From Desulfobulbus elongatus DSM 2908 (GTDB lineage Bacteria > Desulfobacterota > Desulfobulbia > Desulfobulbales > Desulfobulbaceae): a stretch of DNA of 64,000 nt. The number at the start of each line of letters is the position of its first letter. The first letter of the stretch is position 1. Of this stretch, positions 8,377 through 17,069 are shown piece by piece. A program made the translations under genes and the position numbers. The stretch covers positions 1 through 64,000 of the forward strand of contig NZ_JHZB01000004.1 of NCBI RefSeq assembly GCF_000621145.1, written 5' to 3'. The notes below the pieces were generated by a model. The model was not told the origin of the DNA. It was given only the letters and a program-made list of their open reading frames with translations, and ran no database searches.

Positions 8377-8600
8377 TGCCAAGGAGCACCCTGCCGGAAA
8401 CCGGATTCCTGCGTCTGCCCCAGATTGTCGGCAACTCCAAGGCCCAGCCTCCCGTTCCAGCATTGATCCCGGTGTCGAGAAGCACCTGGTGGGCTGGCGT
8501 CAAATCAGGCCGCTATCCCCGCCCGGTCAAGCTCGGGCCGCGCATCACCGCCTGGCGGGTGGAGGATATCCGCCGGCTCATCCAGGACACCTTCGTGTGA
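8367..8600 (+). CDS. AlpA-family transcriptional regulator (element A)
   Basis: This is a small DNA-binding regulator (77 residues) of the AlpA/phage-excisionase type that activates or controls excision of P4-like elements. It has the diagnostic TGFLRLPQIVG start of the helix-turn-helix, then the VSRSTWWAGVKSGRYPRPVKLG segment and ITAWRVEDIRRLI at the end. The start chosen is the ATG at 8367, which has AAGGAGGG 4 nt upstream; a longer frame exists but lacks a site. It is clearly related to the AlpA of element B (14786-15064), so the two neighbouring elements belong to the same broad group. It is followed 7 bp later by the replisome-organizer gene. Confidence 0.88.
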   Translation: MEMMPRSTLPETGFLRLPQIVGNSKAQPPVPALIPVSRSTWWAGVKSGRYPRPVKLGPRITAWRVEDIRRLIQDTFV

Positions 8601-8607
8601 GGTGGCT

Positions 8608-9567
8608 ATGGAATGGGTCAAAGTGAAGTGCGACCTCTTTGATCACCGCAAGATCAAACTGATCCGCAAGGGACCCAAGGGCGATACCCTGGTGCTGCTC
8701 TGGGTGATGCTCATTGCCGAGGCCGGCAAGTGCGGCCGGGGAGGGGCACTCATGATCTCAGAGAATAAGCCCTATACGGCCGAGACCTTGAGCCTGCTAT
8801 TGGCAATACCCGAATCAGTTGTCGAGCAGGGCCTCGAATTGTTTGCCCGGTTGGAAATGATCGAGCGGGATGCAATTATCCGGATTCGCAACTGGCGCAA
8901 GTACCAGAGCGAGGAAAAGCTGGAGGTCCGCAGGGAAAAGGACCGGCTCCGCCAACAGCGGCACCGGGAAAAAGGACCCGAGGTGTTACAGCCGGTGTCA
9001 CGTGACAGTCACGCTTCTCCGTCACGTGATGTCACGCCTGAGAACAGAACAGAGAAGAACAGAGTAGAGAAGACAACAACAACAGAGGGAGTACGGTTGT
9101 TGTTGTCACAGACACCGTTGTCAAACATCTCTGCTCAGGAACTGGGTGGACTGATGCAACGTCACGGTCCTGGGCGTTTACGGCAGGCCGCCGATGTCGC
9201 GGCGGAAACCTGGCGACGTGACCGGGTGGAGATCCGCAATCCGGGTGGCTACCTCAACACCCTCTGCGAAACCCTGGTTATTCCAGACTGGTATGCGCCT
9301 CCTGAAGAACGGCAGAAACGTGCTCAGGAGATCCGGAGACGGCAGGAGGTGCAAACGGCCGGTCTAGTGGCGCAGCAACTGGCCGAAGAAATTGAGAACA
9401 AGGCCCGTGACCAACTGTGGCAGAGCCTGAGTGACAGCGAGCGTGACCAGTTCTGCACCGTTGCCCGGGATGAATATCCTGTCGGCACTCATGCCCCGGA
9501 GGGTGTGGTCCAGATCCTGGCCAAGATGAAAGCCTGGGAGGCCCGGCAGGTGAGCGGCTGCTCCTGA
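8608..9567 (+). CDS. Phage replisome-organizer-like protein
   Basis: The N-terminal ~110 residues (MEWVKVKCDLFDHRKIKLIRKGPKG, then LWVMLIAEAGKCGRGG and IRIRNWRKYQSEEKLEVRREK) match the phage replisome organizer N-terminal domain, a winged-helix origin-binding module that recruits host helicase. A charged linker follows (about 115-165; its DNA at 9045-9100 is A/G-rich with repeated AGA/ACA triplets). A C-terminal helical region starts at about 175. The ATG at 8608 is preferred over an upstream GTG at 8602 because the family begins 'W-x-K-x-K'. It is probably the replication initiator of element A, co-transcribed with alpA. Confidence 0.8.
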   Translation: MEWVKVKCDLFDHRKIKLIRKGPKGDTLVLLWVMLIAEAGKCGRGGALMISENKPYTAETLSLLLAIPESVVEQGLELFARLEMIERDAIIRIRNWRKYQSEEKLEVRREKDRLRQQRHREKGPEVLQPVSRDSHASPSRDVTPENRTEKNRVEKTTTTEGVRLLLSQTPLSNISAQELGGLMQRHGPGRLRQAADVAAETWRRDRVEIRNPGGYLNTLCETLVIPDWYAPPEERQKRAQEIRRRQEVQTAGLVAQQLAEEIENKARDQLWQSLSDSERDQFCTVARDEYPVGTHAPEGVVQILAKMKAWEARQVSGCS

Positions 9568-9695
9568 AAGCGTGGCAACCGTGCCTTGCACGGCTGCAAT
9601 GCAGCAGACACGGAAATCCCCGGTGGTTGCAGCGCTGACACACTGAAGACTGTTTGTCACCTACTGCAAACCACTGTCAATTTCGATACCCGGAT

Positions 9696-9733
9696 TTCCG
9701 CGCTGTGTCAGCAGGCGCCGACACAGCGCGGAA
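9696..9733. repeat. Perfect 14-bp inverted repeat
   Basis: TTCCGCGCTGTGTC (9696-9709) and GACACAGCGCGGAA (9720-9733) around a 10-nt loop, in the gap between the replication gene and the next gene. No T-run follows. Confidence 0.8.
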
Positions 9734-9749
9734 CCCGCACCCCAGCACC

Positions 9750-9776
9750 GCTTTGCCGCGCCGGGCGCGACAAAGC
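9750..9776. repeat. Second strong hairpin, just before a ribosome site
   Basis: GCTTTG-c-CGCGCC (9750-9762) pairs with GGCGCG-a-CAAAGC (9764-9776) with a 1-nt centre. It ends 2 nt before the GGAGG of the 92-residue gene, so it may control its translation. Confidence 0.7.
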
Positions 9777-9790
9777 ACGGAGGACGAACC

Positions 9791-10069
9791 ATGGAGACAC
9801 ATGAGGAGACATTTGATGCGCAGGCCGAGGTCGCGCGCATTCGCAGCCGCCGGGCAGTGGCCAGGCGGAAACACTACCGCAAAAGCCGGCTGGACCGCTA
9901 CCGGGCCGAACTTGTGGCGATGAGGCGGGCCGGCGCCTCATGCGCCGATCTGGCCGAGTGGCTAAGGGTCCATCGCTGTCGGATCCATCGCAGCTCGATT
10001 GACCGCTATCTGAAATGCTTGCCGGAGTTACACCATGCCGAGTTTCCGCTCCCCGAAGGCCCAGGCTGA
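9791..10069 (+). CDS. Small basic helical protein of element A
   Basis: The product is 92 residues, with an Arg/Lys-rich N-terminal half (VARIRSRRAVARRKHYRKSRLDRYRAE) and a C-terminal helix-turn-helix-like part (LVAMRRAGASCADLAEWLRVHR). The latter resembles the short 'A-x-x-S-x-x-D-L-A-x-W-L' repressor-like helices found next to integrases in integrative elements. CACGGAGG precedes the start. It overlaps the recombinase gene by 35 bp. I cannot name the family; DNA binding is inferred from composition and context. Confidence 0.6.
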   Translation: METHEETFDAQAEVARIRSRRAVARRKHYRKSRLDRYRAELVAMRRAGASCADLAEWLRVHRCRIHRSSIDRYLKCLPELHHAEFPLPEGPG

Positions 10070-10925
10070 ACATGCAGTCTCCCGCAAAATTGCCCTGGGG
10101 ACCGGCAGGCATGATCACCAGAACGACGGTCGGATTCACAGTCTGGGTACGGCCCGGAGCTATGAACAGGCCCTCAAGGGCTTTGCCGACTATCTCCGCC
10201 AGCATCGATTGGGAGATCTGCACAGCGCCAGCGAACAGGAGGCCCGGCAGTATCTGGCCGAACGCTCAGAGGTAGTCGGTCAGAAAACCCTCGATCTGGA
10301 CCGTCAAGCGATCCAGATCCATCTGGGACAAAAGCTGGAGATCGTCTGCAGCAGCAAAGAGAGCACCCTTGCCACCCGAAGCTATACCCCTGCCCAGGTG
10401 GAGAGGATAGCACATGCCCAGAGCGAGACCAACAGCCTGGCCACCCGGTTAGCCTATCATGCCGGCTTGCGGGCGCATGAGTTACTCACCCTGCGGCCTG
10501 CTGGTGAACGGGCAGCCTCCGGTCACCGCCAGTGGAACGAGGAGCGGTTCACAGGCCGGGAGGGGGATAGATACACCGTTGTCGGCAAAGGTGGACTGGT
10601 GCGCGAGTTGGTGTTGGCCCGAGAGTTGGTCACGGCCTTGGAAGCCAGGCGGTTGGAGGAACCCCGCCTGGTGATCGACCGGGGTGTGCACTACAGCCAG
10701 CATTATGACATCGGCGGCGGCCGGGCCTGGAGTCAGAGTTTTTCGTCTGCCAGCAAACGCGAGTTGGGCTTTTCCAACGGCGGCCATGGGCTGCGCCACA
10801 GTTACGCCCAGGAGCGGATGAACGAGTTGCAGCAGCAGGGGATGCGGTATGACCAGGCGAAGGGGACGGTGGCCCAGGAGGTCGGCCATTTTGACAAGGA
10901 AACCACTGAGGCCTATCTGCGATGA
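10035..10925 (+). CDS. Tyrosine recombinase-like protein (integrase)
   Basis: This is a 296-residue site-specific recombinase. The N-terminal core-binding, SAM-like part is about residues 30-90 (TARSYEQALKGFADYLRQH). The catalytic domain carries the first Arg in YHAGLRAHELLTL, a Lys in VVGKGGLVREL, His-x-x-Arg in GHGLRHSYAQERM, the His/Trp position in EVGHFDKET and the nucleophilic Tyr three residues from the end (EAYLR). All catalytic positions are present. GGAG precedes the ATG. It overlaps the upstream small gene by 35 bp and the downstream membrane-protein gene by 4 bp. It differs from the P4-type enzyme at 12498 and could serve resolution or transfer rather than integration. Confidence 0.8.
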   Translation: MPSFRSPKAQAEHAVSRKIALGTGRHDHQNDGRIHSLGTARSYEQALKGFADYLRQHRLGDLHSASEQEARQYLAERSEVVGQKTLDLDRQAIQIHLGQKLEIVCSSKESTLATRSYTPAQVERIAHAQSETNSLATRLAYHAGLRAHELLTLRPAGERAASGHRQWNEERFTGREGDRYTVVGKGGLVRELVLARELVTALEARRLEEPRLVIDRGVHYSQHYDIGGGRAWSQSFSSASKRELGFSNGGHGLRHSYAQERMNELQQQGMRYDQAKGTVAQEVGHFDKETTEAYLR

Positions 10926-11551
10926 AAAAAGGATGGCACAGCTTCTGGTTTCTTGTTGGTTTCTTACCTCTGTTGGTTGTTCTCTGGTTGGCTTGGGTGT
11001 TGCCCGGTTGGGGTTTCTTCCGCTTGGAGGCGGACCCGTTTTATCTCCCCCAGGATGGGATGGTGCTGGTGGAGCGCAGGGCGGGCAAGGTGGTGAGCAG
11101 CTCTACCCTCTCTTCCCATGGCATCGGCAGGCAGGCATTATGGGAGCTGTGGCCACTGATGCTGCTCTGCGTCCTGGCCGGATATTCCTTGGGGGGCGGG
11201 TATCACTGGCTGTATCACCTGCTGGATGGCGAGCAACCGCCAGCAAAAGAAGTGACTCCAGAGGAGATAAAGCTCCGGGAGCTGGCTGAAAGTCTGCGCA
11301 ACAATCAGCAGATACAAGAAGTTGAAATAAAGAACCTGCGGAAATTGCTCCAGCAAGCCCGGAAAGAATCCTTTGACCAAATGATGAAAAGCGGTGAGCG
11401 CGGCAAACAGATAATGATGCTGGAGCGCAAGGTCGAATCCCAGCAGCGGGAGCTATTCAATGCCAGGGCCAAGATGAAGCGACTTGCGGGAAAACAGCGA
11501 AGAAAACCAGTTGACCATCACTCCTGGCCCGAATACAGTGACGATATGTAG
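10922..11551 (+). CDS. Two-TM coiled-coil membrane protein of element A
   Basis: The 209-residue protein has a transmembrane segment at about 8-30 (FWFLVGFLPLLVVLWLAWVL), an external loop of about 40 residues, a second membrane segment at about 72-95 (LWPLMLLCVLAGYSLGGGY) and a long cytoplasmic coiled coil (about 115-195, rich in Glu, Lys and Gln) with a basic end. It overlaps the recombinase stop by 4 bp, so the two are translationally coupled. I do not recognise a family. The layout resembles small accessory proteins of conjugative or integrative elements, but no transfer role can be shown. Confidence 0.65.
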   Translation: MKKGWHSFWFLVGFLPLLVVLWLAWVLPGWGFFRLEADPFYLPQDGMVLVERRAGKVVSSSTLSSHGIGRQALWELWPLMLLCVLAGYSLGGGYHWLYHLLDGEQPPAKEVTPEEIKLRELAESLRNNQQIQEVEIKNLRKLLQQARKESFDQMMKSGERGKQIMMLERKVESQQRELFNARAKMKRLAGKQRRKPVDHHSWPEYSDDM

Positions 11552-11800
11552 CGCACCGTGGCGCTTTGTCTGACGACACACGGATCGGCCCGCAGAGCCG
11601 GACCTCTTATGTGGCAGATCTACCTGACCTGATAGGCGCAGAGGCGCACAGGCCAGCAGCGGTGAACAGTCCCACGCTGAACTCTTGGGGGCGAATCGGG
11701 AAGGTGACTTCTCGCGGTGGTTCAGATTATAACCATCGGCCACGGCATCAACTGACCGTTTGGCAATCTAACGCGACGCGGACATTGAGCATGCACAGTG

Positions 11801-11828
11801 AAAGGCCTCCCCGGTAGTGGAGGCCTTT
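11801..11828 (+). terminator. Terminator-like hairpin after element A genes
   Basis: AAAGGCCTCC (11801-11810) and GGAGGCCTTT (11819-11828) form a perfect 10-bp stem with an 8-nt loop, followed by GGTGTTT. It ends transcription of the integrase-membrane protein unit. Confidence 0.7.
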
Positions 11829-12228
11829 GGTGTTTGTAGCGCATTAAAAGGCAGGCTTACCCGGCCAGGTAGCATGGCTGGAGCAAAGCCGCAAGGCCAA
11901 GCCCTGCGGGTGCTCGCTCACTCGCAGCCTTGCCCCTTTCCCCCAGCCACGCTCCACCTCCAGGTGGCGAAGGCGGAGAGGCGCTCTGCCTCCGGCGGGG
12001 CTCAGACTGAAAGGCTTATTCGGTTTCAGTATGAGGTCATGGCGTATGCTAATGGCCAGATCATGACTTCTAACGGCCAAATTATTTTTTTTGTTTTTTG
12101 AAATACATTTTAAAATCAAATTGATATCGTTTGTTATTGGTAGGATGGCCGTTTGATTGAGCGCGATTTTTCCGCGTAGTGTCCTTTAGGAAATTGGCCT
12201 CAATCAGCGACGAAACTCTGAAAAATTT
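11829..12228. other. Gene-free stretch at the right end of element A
   Basis: About 400 bp with no credible reading frame. The left half is GC-rich (11860-12010) and the right half falls to very low GC (12060-12330), the base-composition drop often seen at element ends. The arm-type repeats and a terminator follow. Confidence 0.5.
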
Positions 12229-12247
12229 GTTGGTACTTTTGTTGGTA
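12229..12247 (+). repeat. Paired GTTGGTA repeats, putative integrase arm-type sites
   Basis: GTTGGTA occurs at 12229-12235 and 12241-12247, exactly 12 bp apart. The same layout with GTGGGTA is found at 21670-21690 beside the tRNA remnant. P4-type integrases commonly have such paired sites near their attachment core. Confidence 0.5.
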
Positions 12248-12340
12248 TCTTGAAAAATAATGTTTGTCTTTTTAAATTAATTCATAAAGTTAATTGGTTA
12301 ATACAAAGGTCTGCTTCACAGTAGTTTTTTATCGTCCAAC

Positions 12341-12384
12341 AAAGGCCGGAAAATCCACGAGAAATCATGGGTTCCGGCCTTTTT
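12341..12384. terminator. Long-loop terminator between elements A and B
   Basis: AAAGGCCGGAA (12341-12351) and TTCCGGCCTTT (12372-12382) form a perfect 11-bp stem with a 20-nt loop. A run of T residues ends the stem on the plus strand, with A residues at the other side, so it may work in both directions. Confidence 0.65.
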
Positions 12385-12497
12385 CATGTCCTTTTCAGTC
12401 CATTCCCGTCCATTGACATCCGGCATTTTTTGTGAGTATGATTTGGAGTAACCCGCCTTACTCACAAAATTCCTACTCACAAACGAGGGAAACCGCG

Positions 12498-13697
12498 ATG
12501 CCGCTGACCGAGACGGCCATAAAGGCACTCAAGCCGCGCACCAAAATATACCGAGTCGCCGACAGCAAAGGTCTTTGCCTGGAAATCACACCATCAGGCG
12601 GCAAGCTTTGGCGCTATCGTTACCGCCATGGCGACAAAGCAAAAATGCTCGCCCTAGGCAAATACCCTGAAATCTCCCTCAAGGAAGCGCGTGAACGCCG
12701 CGACGAGGCGCGGAAGCAACTGGCCCATGGTGTTGACCCCGGCGAGGCAAGAAAGGCGGAGAGAGCCGCCGAGGAGGCCAGGAGGGGCGCCACCGTGGAG
12801 GCCGTGGCGCGGGAATGGATCGAGACGTGGCGAGCAGGGAAAGCCGAGAGCCATGTCCGCAATGTCATTGCCCGGCTGGAAAATTACGTCTTCCCCCAAA
12901 TCGGCGCACAGCCAATCGCCGAGGTCGGCGCACCGGAAGCCCTGCGCCTGCTCCAGCGAATCCAGGACATGGGCTTCGTTGAGAACGCACACCGGGTGAA
13001 ATCCATCCTGTCGCAAGTCATGCGCTACGCCATCGTGACGGGCCGGGCGGAGCGTGACCCCTGCCAAGACCTGAAGGGCGCGTTGCAATCCCCCCAGACT
13101 ACTCACATGGCGGCCCTGACCAAGCCGGCGGACGTGGCCGGGCTGTTGAAGGCGATCGACAGCTACCAGGCAACTTCGCACGCATCGAGCGTCACCTGCG
13201 CGGCGCTGAAGCTAGCCCCCCTGCTGTTCGTCCGTCCCAGCGAACTGATCGCCATGAGATGGGCCGATATCGATCTGGACAAAGCCGAGTGGGCATACAC
13301 GGTCGGCAAAACCAAAACGGCGCACCTGGTCCCCCTTGCCCGGCAGGCTGTGGCGATTCTGACCACTTTGCAAGGGCTGACGGTTGAAAGCGGGTGGGTG
13401 TTTCCAAGCTGCCGTCATGGGCGGCACATCTCAAACGCCACCATCAACAAAGCGCTGCAAACTCTCGGCTACGACACCAAGACGGAAATCACCGCTCACG
13501 GCTTCCGGGCCATGGCCAGGACCATGCTGGCCGAACGTTTGGGCTATCCACCCGAGGTGATCGAACACCAACTGGCGCACAAGGTTCCGGACACCCTTGG
13601 CACGGCCTACAACCGCACCAAGTACCTCGACCAGCGCCGGGAGATGATGCAGGCCTGGGCGGATTATCTGGACGGACTGAGGGAAGGCAAAGGCTGA
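12498..13697 (+). CDS. int: P4-type tyrosine integrase (element B)
   Basis: This is a 399-residue integrase that would integrate and excise element B at a tRNA 3' end. The N-terminal DUF4102 arm-binding domain (MPLTETAIKALKPRTKIYRV; CLEITPSGGKLWRYRYRHG) is followed by a core-binding domain (about 95-190). The catalytic domain has Arg in LFVRPSELIAMRW, His-x-x-Arg in AHGFRAMARTML, the second His in HQLAHKVPD and Tyr in LGTAYNRTKYL. The ATG at 12498 is chosen because the family starts 'MPLT-x-x-A-I' and GAGGGA lies 7 nt upstream. All catalytic residues are present, so the enzyme looks active. It is the first gene of element B. Confidence 0.95.
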   Translation: MPLTETAIKALKPRTKIYRVADSKGLCLEITPSGGKLWRYRYRHGDKAKMLALGKYPEISLKEARERRDEARKQLAHGVDPGEARKAERAAEEARRGATVEAVAREWIETWRAGKAESHVRNVIARLENYVFPQIGAQPIAEVGAPEALRLLQRIQDMGFVENAHRVKSILSQVMRYAIVTGRAERDPCQDLKGALQSPQTTHMAALTKPADVAGLLKAIDSYQATSHASSVTCAALKLAPLLFVRPSELIAMRWADIDLDKAEWAYTVGKTKTAHLVPLARQAVAILTTLQGLTVESGWVFPSCRHGRHISNATINKALQTLGYDTKTEITAHGFRAMARTMLAERLGYPPEVIEHQLAHKVPDTLGTAYNRTKYLDQRREMMQAWADYLDGLREGKG

Positions 13698-13803
13698 CCA
13701 CGAATTTCCCCGGCTAGGCGTGGCCTCATGAACCGCGTTGAACACCCTTCCCCTGGGGGGCCCGGGGAATACTTCACAGGGACTCCGCCAGGGGGGATAA
13801 AAT

Positions 13804-14601
13804 ATGTTTGGCGACTGGATAAGCCTGGGCTTGCTGGGCTCGGCCTACGGACTGGATGATAAAAAAAGCATAGAGCTGGCGCAAAGCCTGACGTACCAGG
13901 ACAAGCACAATTTGCTGCTTGGTTTCGATATACAGAGGATTGACGATATCGCAAGGGAGCATGCATACCTATTTGAAGAACAAGGAGATGAATATATTCG
14001 TGGCATATTTGCCCAAAAATGGAGGTTAACAGAGCAATGGCGGCCCGACGCGCGGCGGGGAGATAACTCATACCTGGCATACGTGTCCTCCTTAGAGGGC
14101 GGGGGGAAAGAAGAGGCTCGCGATATTCTACAGACAGGTATACGGGGATATCTTTTCGCTCACCTGGAGGTGGACAAAAAGCGGGCTGTTCTCACTTTGG
14201 AGTGGGCTGGGCATTGGCTCCAAGCCGAAGTCCCCGGCCTGACTCGTGCTTTTGTTGCAAAAGTCCTGGCCGAGCACGCAAAAACCACCACGCCACCACC
14301 ACAACCATCGCCTCAAGGCCATCCGCCGACTTCATCGGCTCAAAAACCAGCCGATCCCTTCGCCCTTGCAGCGTGGAAAACCGCTGTTGACACTTACGAA
14401 AAGGACCACATGACCAGATCCAACGATGCATTACCGGCCAGAATGCGCGTTTTCCTGCGATCCCTGGAAGGGGTGCCGTTTTCGGACTTGGAGAAAGAGT
14501 TCCCTGGCCGCACAATCTGCCGCGACCTTGGCGCCGCGCGAAGCAGGGATGTCCCCCACCTCGAGGCCCTTTTCCCCCACCTCGTCACCCTCAATTTCTG
14601 A
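13804..14601 (+). CDS. Hypothetical protein of element B (265 aa)
   Basis: This is a soluble protein of 265 residues with no family I recognise. Residues 1-165 are mixed helical (MFGDWISLGLLGSAYGLDDKK; ARDILQTGIRGYLFAHLEVDKK). A proline/threonine-rich linker follows (about 160-185, TTTPPPQPSPQGHPPTSS), then a C-terminal region of 80 residues (LAAWKTAVDTYEKDHMTR; RTICRDLGAARSRDVPHL). GGGGGG lies about 8 nt before the ATG. It sits between int and alpA, a position often used for accessory or defence cargo in satellites, but no function can be assigned. Confidence 0.7.
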   Translation: MFGDWISLGLLGSAYGLDDKKSIELAQSLTYQDKHNLLLGFDIQRIDDIAREHAYLFEEQGDEYIRGIFAQKWRLTEQWRPDARRGDNSYLAYVSSLEGGGKEEARDILQTGIRGYLFAHLEVDKKRAVLTLEWAGHWLQAEVPGLTRAFVAKVLAEHAKTTTPPPQPSPQGHPPTSSAQKPADPFALAAWKTAVDTYEKDHMTRSNDALPARMRVFLRSLEGVPFSDLEKEFPGRTICRDLGAARSRDVPHLEALFPHLVTLNF

Positions 14602-14645
14602 AATTGCACCTCAAATTGCATGTAAATTGCATCTGCATGCAATTT
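14601..14645. repeat. AAATTGCA iterons upstream of alpA2
   Basis: AAATTGCA occurs at 14601-14608, 14613-14620 and 14624-14631 (steps of 12 and 11 bp). An inverted copy TGCAATTT is at 14638-14645. Helical phasing suggests protein binding: an operator, or iterons of a replication origin. Confidence 0.65.
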
Positions 14646-14785
14646 TATCTTGCTGATATTTCGCTGTTTTATTTTTCAAGAACCCTATATTTTGCACTAA
14701 AACTGCATTCTCCCCATCGGTCATAATCCCCATCAATTCAGCGCGATCCACCCCGGAACGCGAAAGTCTTCTTGATGAGGTGACT

Positions 14786-15064
14786 ATGAAAAGTTCAGAT
14801 TTGCCCTCAACCGGATTCCTGCGAGTCCATCAAATTATTGGCGACAAAAGGCGCGGTGTCCCGCCCCTTTTGCCAATTTCGAAAAGCTCCTGGTGGAGCG
14901 GGATCGCCAAAGGCGTCTACCCGAAACCGATCAAGATTTCGCCTCGGTGCTCGGCGTGGAAGGTTTCGGACATCCAGGCCCTGATCGCGCGGCTTGGTGA
15001 GGGAGGCGGCAGCGCCGAGCCGATCCAGAAAACGACCCGTCGCACCATCTGCCCGAAAGCGTGA
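14786..15064 (+). CDS. AlpA-family transcriptional regulator (element B)
   Basis: This is a 92-residue AlpA-like regulator. Its helix-turn-helix segment TGFLRVHQIIGDKRRG and the ISKSSWWSGIAKGVYPKPIKIS and AWKVSDIQALI blocks align with the AlpA of element A. AlpA proteins control excision and expression of P4-like elements. ATGAGG lies 5 nt before the ATG at 14786. The AAATTGCA repeats upstream are candidate operators. A C-terminal basic extension (residues 75-92) is extra. The prim-pol gene starts 7 bp after its stop, so the two are probably one transcript. Confidence 0.88.
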   Translation: MKSSDLPSTGFLRVHQIIGDKRRGVPPLLPISKSSWWSGIAKGVYPKPIKISPRCSAWKVSDIQALIARLGEGGGSAEPIQKTTRRTICPKA

Positions 15065-15071
15065 CGTTGCC

Positions 15072-17069
15072 ATGCTTGACGCTCAAGGCGCCGCAACCAT
15101 GTACCTCGCTACAGGAATTTCGGTTATCCCGATCCAGCCCGGCAGCAAGAAGGCCGCCATCAAGTGGGAGCCCTTCCAAAAGCGCCGCATGTCCGCCGAA
15201 GAGTCTCGGCAGCATTTCATCAACGGGTGCCAGGTTGCCATGGTAGGCGGCACCATTTCCGGCAATCTTGAATGCCTGGACTTCGACAAGCCCGACCTCT
15301 TTCAGCCTTTTCTGGACACCGTGGAATCGGTCAACCCGGCCCTGCGCGGCAAACTGACCGCGTGGCAAAACACTCCGAGCGGCGGTTTCCACGTTCTGTT
15401 TCGGTGCTCCGGGCCGGTCGGCGGCAACCAGAAGCTGGCCATGTCCGCCCGCTACAAGGACGACCAGGGCAAGCTCCGTCAGGACGTGTTCATCGAGACC
15501 CGAGGCGAGGGAGGATATTTCCTGGTGGCGCCTTCCAAGGGGTACGCCCTTCATGGAAGCCCTCAAGCGCCCCCTGTGCTCACGCCGGAGGAGCGCGACC
15601 TTCTTTTCCATGGAATCGCCCGTTCTTTTGACGAGGCGGGGCAACAGGCCCCGCAACAGCCCGCCAGAACCGAACACGGCAACGGCGAACGTCCAGGGGA
15701 TGGGCTCAACCGGGAAGCCGACTGGCGGGCGTTCCTGGAAGGCGAAGGATGGACCTACGTCAAGACCGTGGGCGATCGTGAGCACTGGACTCGGCCGGGG
15801 AAGAACGACGGCTCCACTTCGGCCACCCTGAATGACCAAGGGCTGTTCGTCTTCAGCACCTCGACCCCGCTTCCTGCGATGAAGCCTTTGAGCAAGTTCG
15901 CTTTTTACACGCATTACAGGTTCGGTGGCGATTTCACGGCAGCGGCTCGCGAGCTGAGCCGCCAGGGGATGGAGGCGGGTAGCCAGGCGGCGGGGGTGGA
16001 GCCATCCGCCTCACAAAAAATCAACCCCGTCCAGCTATTGGAGGCTTTCGCCGTGAGCAAGGAATACGCCGGCAGGCTAGGCAAGGAAGAATTTTTGATA
16101 CCGAATCTTTTGATCAAGGGCCATATCCTCGTGGTCGTCGCGCAGCCGGGCGGGGGCAAGACAGCGTTTTTCTTTCGCCACGTCGCGCCCTTGCTGTCCG
16201 AAAAAGGGTGCAAGGTCTTCTATCTCGATTGCGACTCGCCGGTATCGGACCATCCGCAAATGCTCGAGATAGCCGAGCGCCACGGGTTCAGGTTTTTGAA
16301 TCCCGATGCAAACGTCGGTACCAGCATTGACGGGTTGAAAAATACGCTTCAACAGATCGCCGATGGCGACAGTGACCTGGACGGATTCGTCTTCATCCTC
16401 GACACGTTGAAAAAATTTGCCAACCTGATGCAAAAGGATGACGTCAAAAACTTCTTCAAATTGTGTCGCAAGTTGACCGCTCGCGGTGCGACGGTGGTTC
16501 TCCTGGCACACGCCAACAAATATCGCTCAGCTGAGGGGCACCTGATCCCGGAAGGGACCGGAGATGTAAGAAACGACTCGGACGACCTCATCATTTTCGA
16601 GCGCGTCAAAAATGCGAATGATGGCATTGATGTGACCACGGTGGTGGACCCGGACCGGAACGCCAAAACGCGAGGGATATTCCACCCGTTCTCGTTTCAT
16701 ATTTCGCCGGAACGCGAAATCACATTTTACAAATTCCCGCTGGCGTTGGGCGATCCGGGCCAAACCGCCGCGCTGAAGACGACGGACGAGGAAATACTTG
16801 AGGCCGCCACGGCAGCACTGGAGGAGATGGGTGGCTGCGCACAACAGGCCCTTGTGAACCGTGTCTGTGACCTGACAGGGGCGGTGGCCAAGCGAACTAG
16901 GGAGCTGATCGTACGGAACTCCGAGCGGGCGGACTTACTCCAAAAAGAAGGGCGCAGGTTTTGGTTCACGGTTGGTGCGCACAACCGATATTCGTACAGT
17001 CTGGCGGCGGTCACGCGGCCGCCGGAGCAAGTCCCCATGTTTGAGGAATCCAGTTTTGCAAAACTCTAA
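15072..17069 (+). CDS. Prim-pol / RecA-like ATPase replication protein
   Basis: This bifunctional replication protein is expected to prime and unwind the element's DNA. The N-terminal prim-pol domain (about 1-185) shows the metal-binding LECLDFDKPD motif and the SGGFHVLFRC motif. A middle region (about 225-310) precedes a RecA-fold ATPase with Walker A VVAQPGGGKTAFFF (~350) and Walker B FVFILDTLKK (~435). The C-terminus is winged-helix-like (EEMGGCAQQALVNRVCDLTG). The ATG at 15072 is favoured over an in-frame upstream GTG because the family begins near 'A-x-x-Y-L-x-x-G-I-S-V-I-P'. It sits with AlpA, as in P4-like satellites, and is the probable replication initiator of element B. Confidence 0.85.
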   Translation: MLDAQGAATMYLATGISVIPIQPGSKKAAIKWEPFQKRRMSAEESRQHFINGCQVAMVGGTISGNLECLDFDKPDLFQPFLDTVESVNPALRGKLTAWQNTPSGGFHVLFRCSGPVGGNQKLAMSARYKDDQGKLRQDVFIETRGEGGYFLVAPSKGYALHGSPQAPPVLTPEERDLLFHGIARSFDEAGQQAPQQPARTEHGNGERPGDGLNREADWRAFLEGEGWTYVKTVGDREHWTRPGKNDGSTSATLNDQGLFVFSTSTPLPAMKPLSKFAFYTHYRFGGDFTAAARELSRQGMEAGSQAAGVEPSASQKINPVQLLEAFAVSKEYAGRLGKEEFLIPNLLIKGHILVVVAQPGGGKTAFFFRHVAPLLSEKGCKVFYLDCDSPVSDHPQMLEIAERHGFRFLNPDANVGTSIDGLKNTLQQIADGDSDLDGFVFILDTLKKFANLMQKDDVKNFFKLCRKLTARGATVVLLAHANKYRSAEGHLIPEGTGDVRNDSDDLIIFERVKNANDGIDVTTVVDPDRNAKTRGIFHPFSFHISPEREITFYKFPLALGDPGQTAALKTTDEEILEAATAALEEMGGCAQQALVNRVCDLTGAVAKRTRELIVRNSERADLLQKEGRRFWFTVGAHNRYSYSLAAVTRPPEQVPMFEESSFAKL

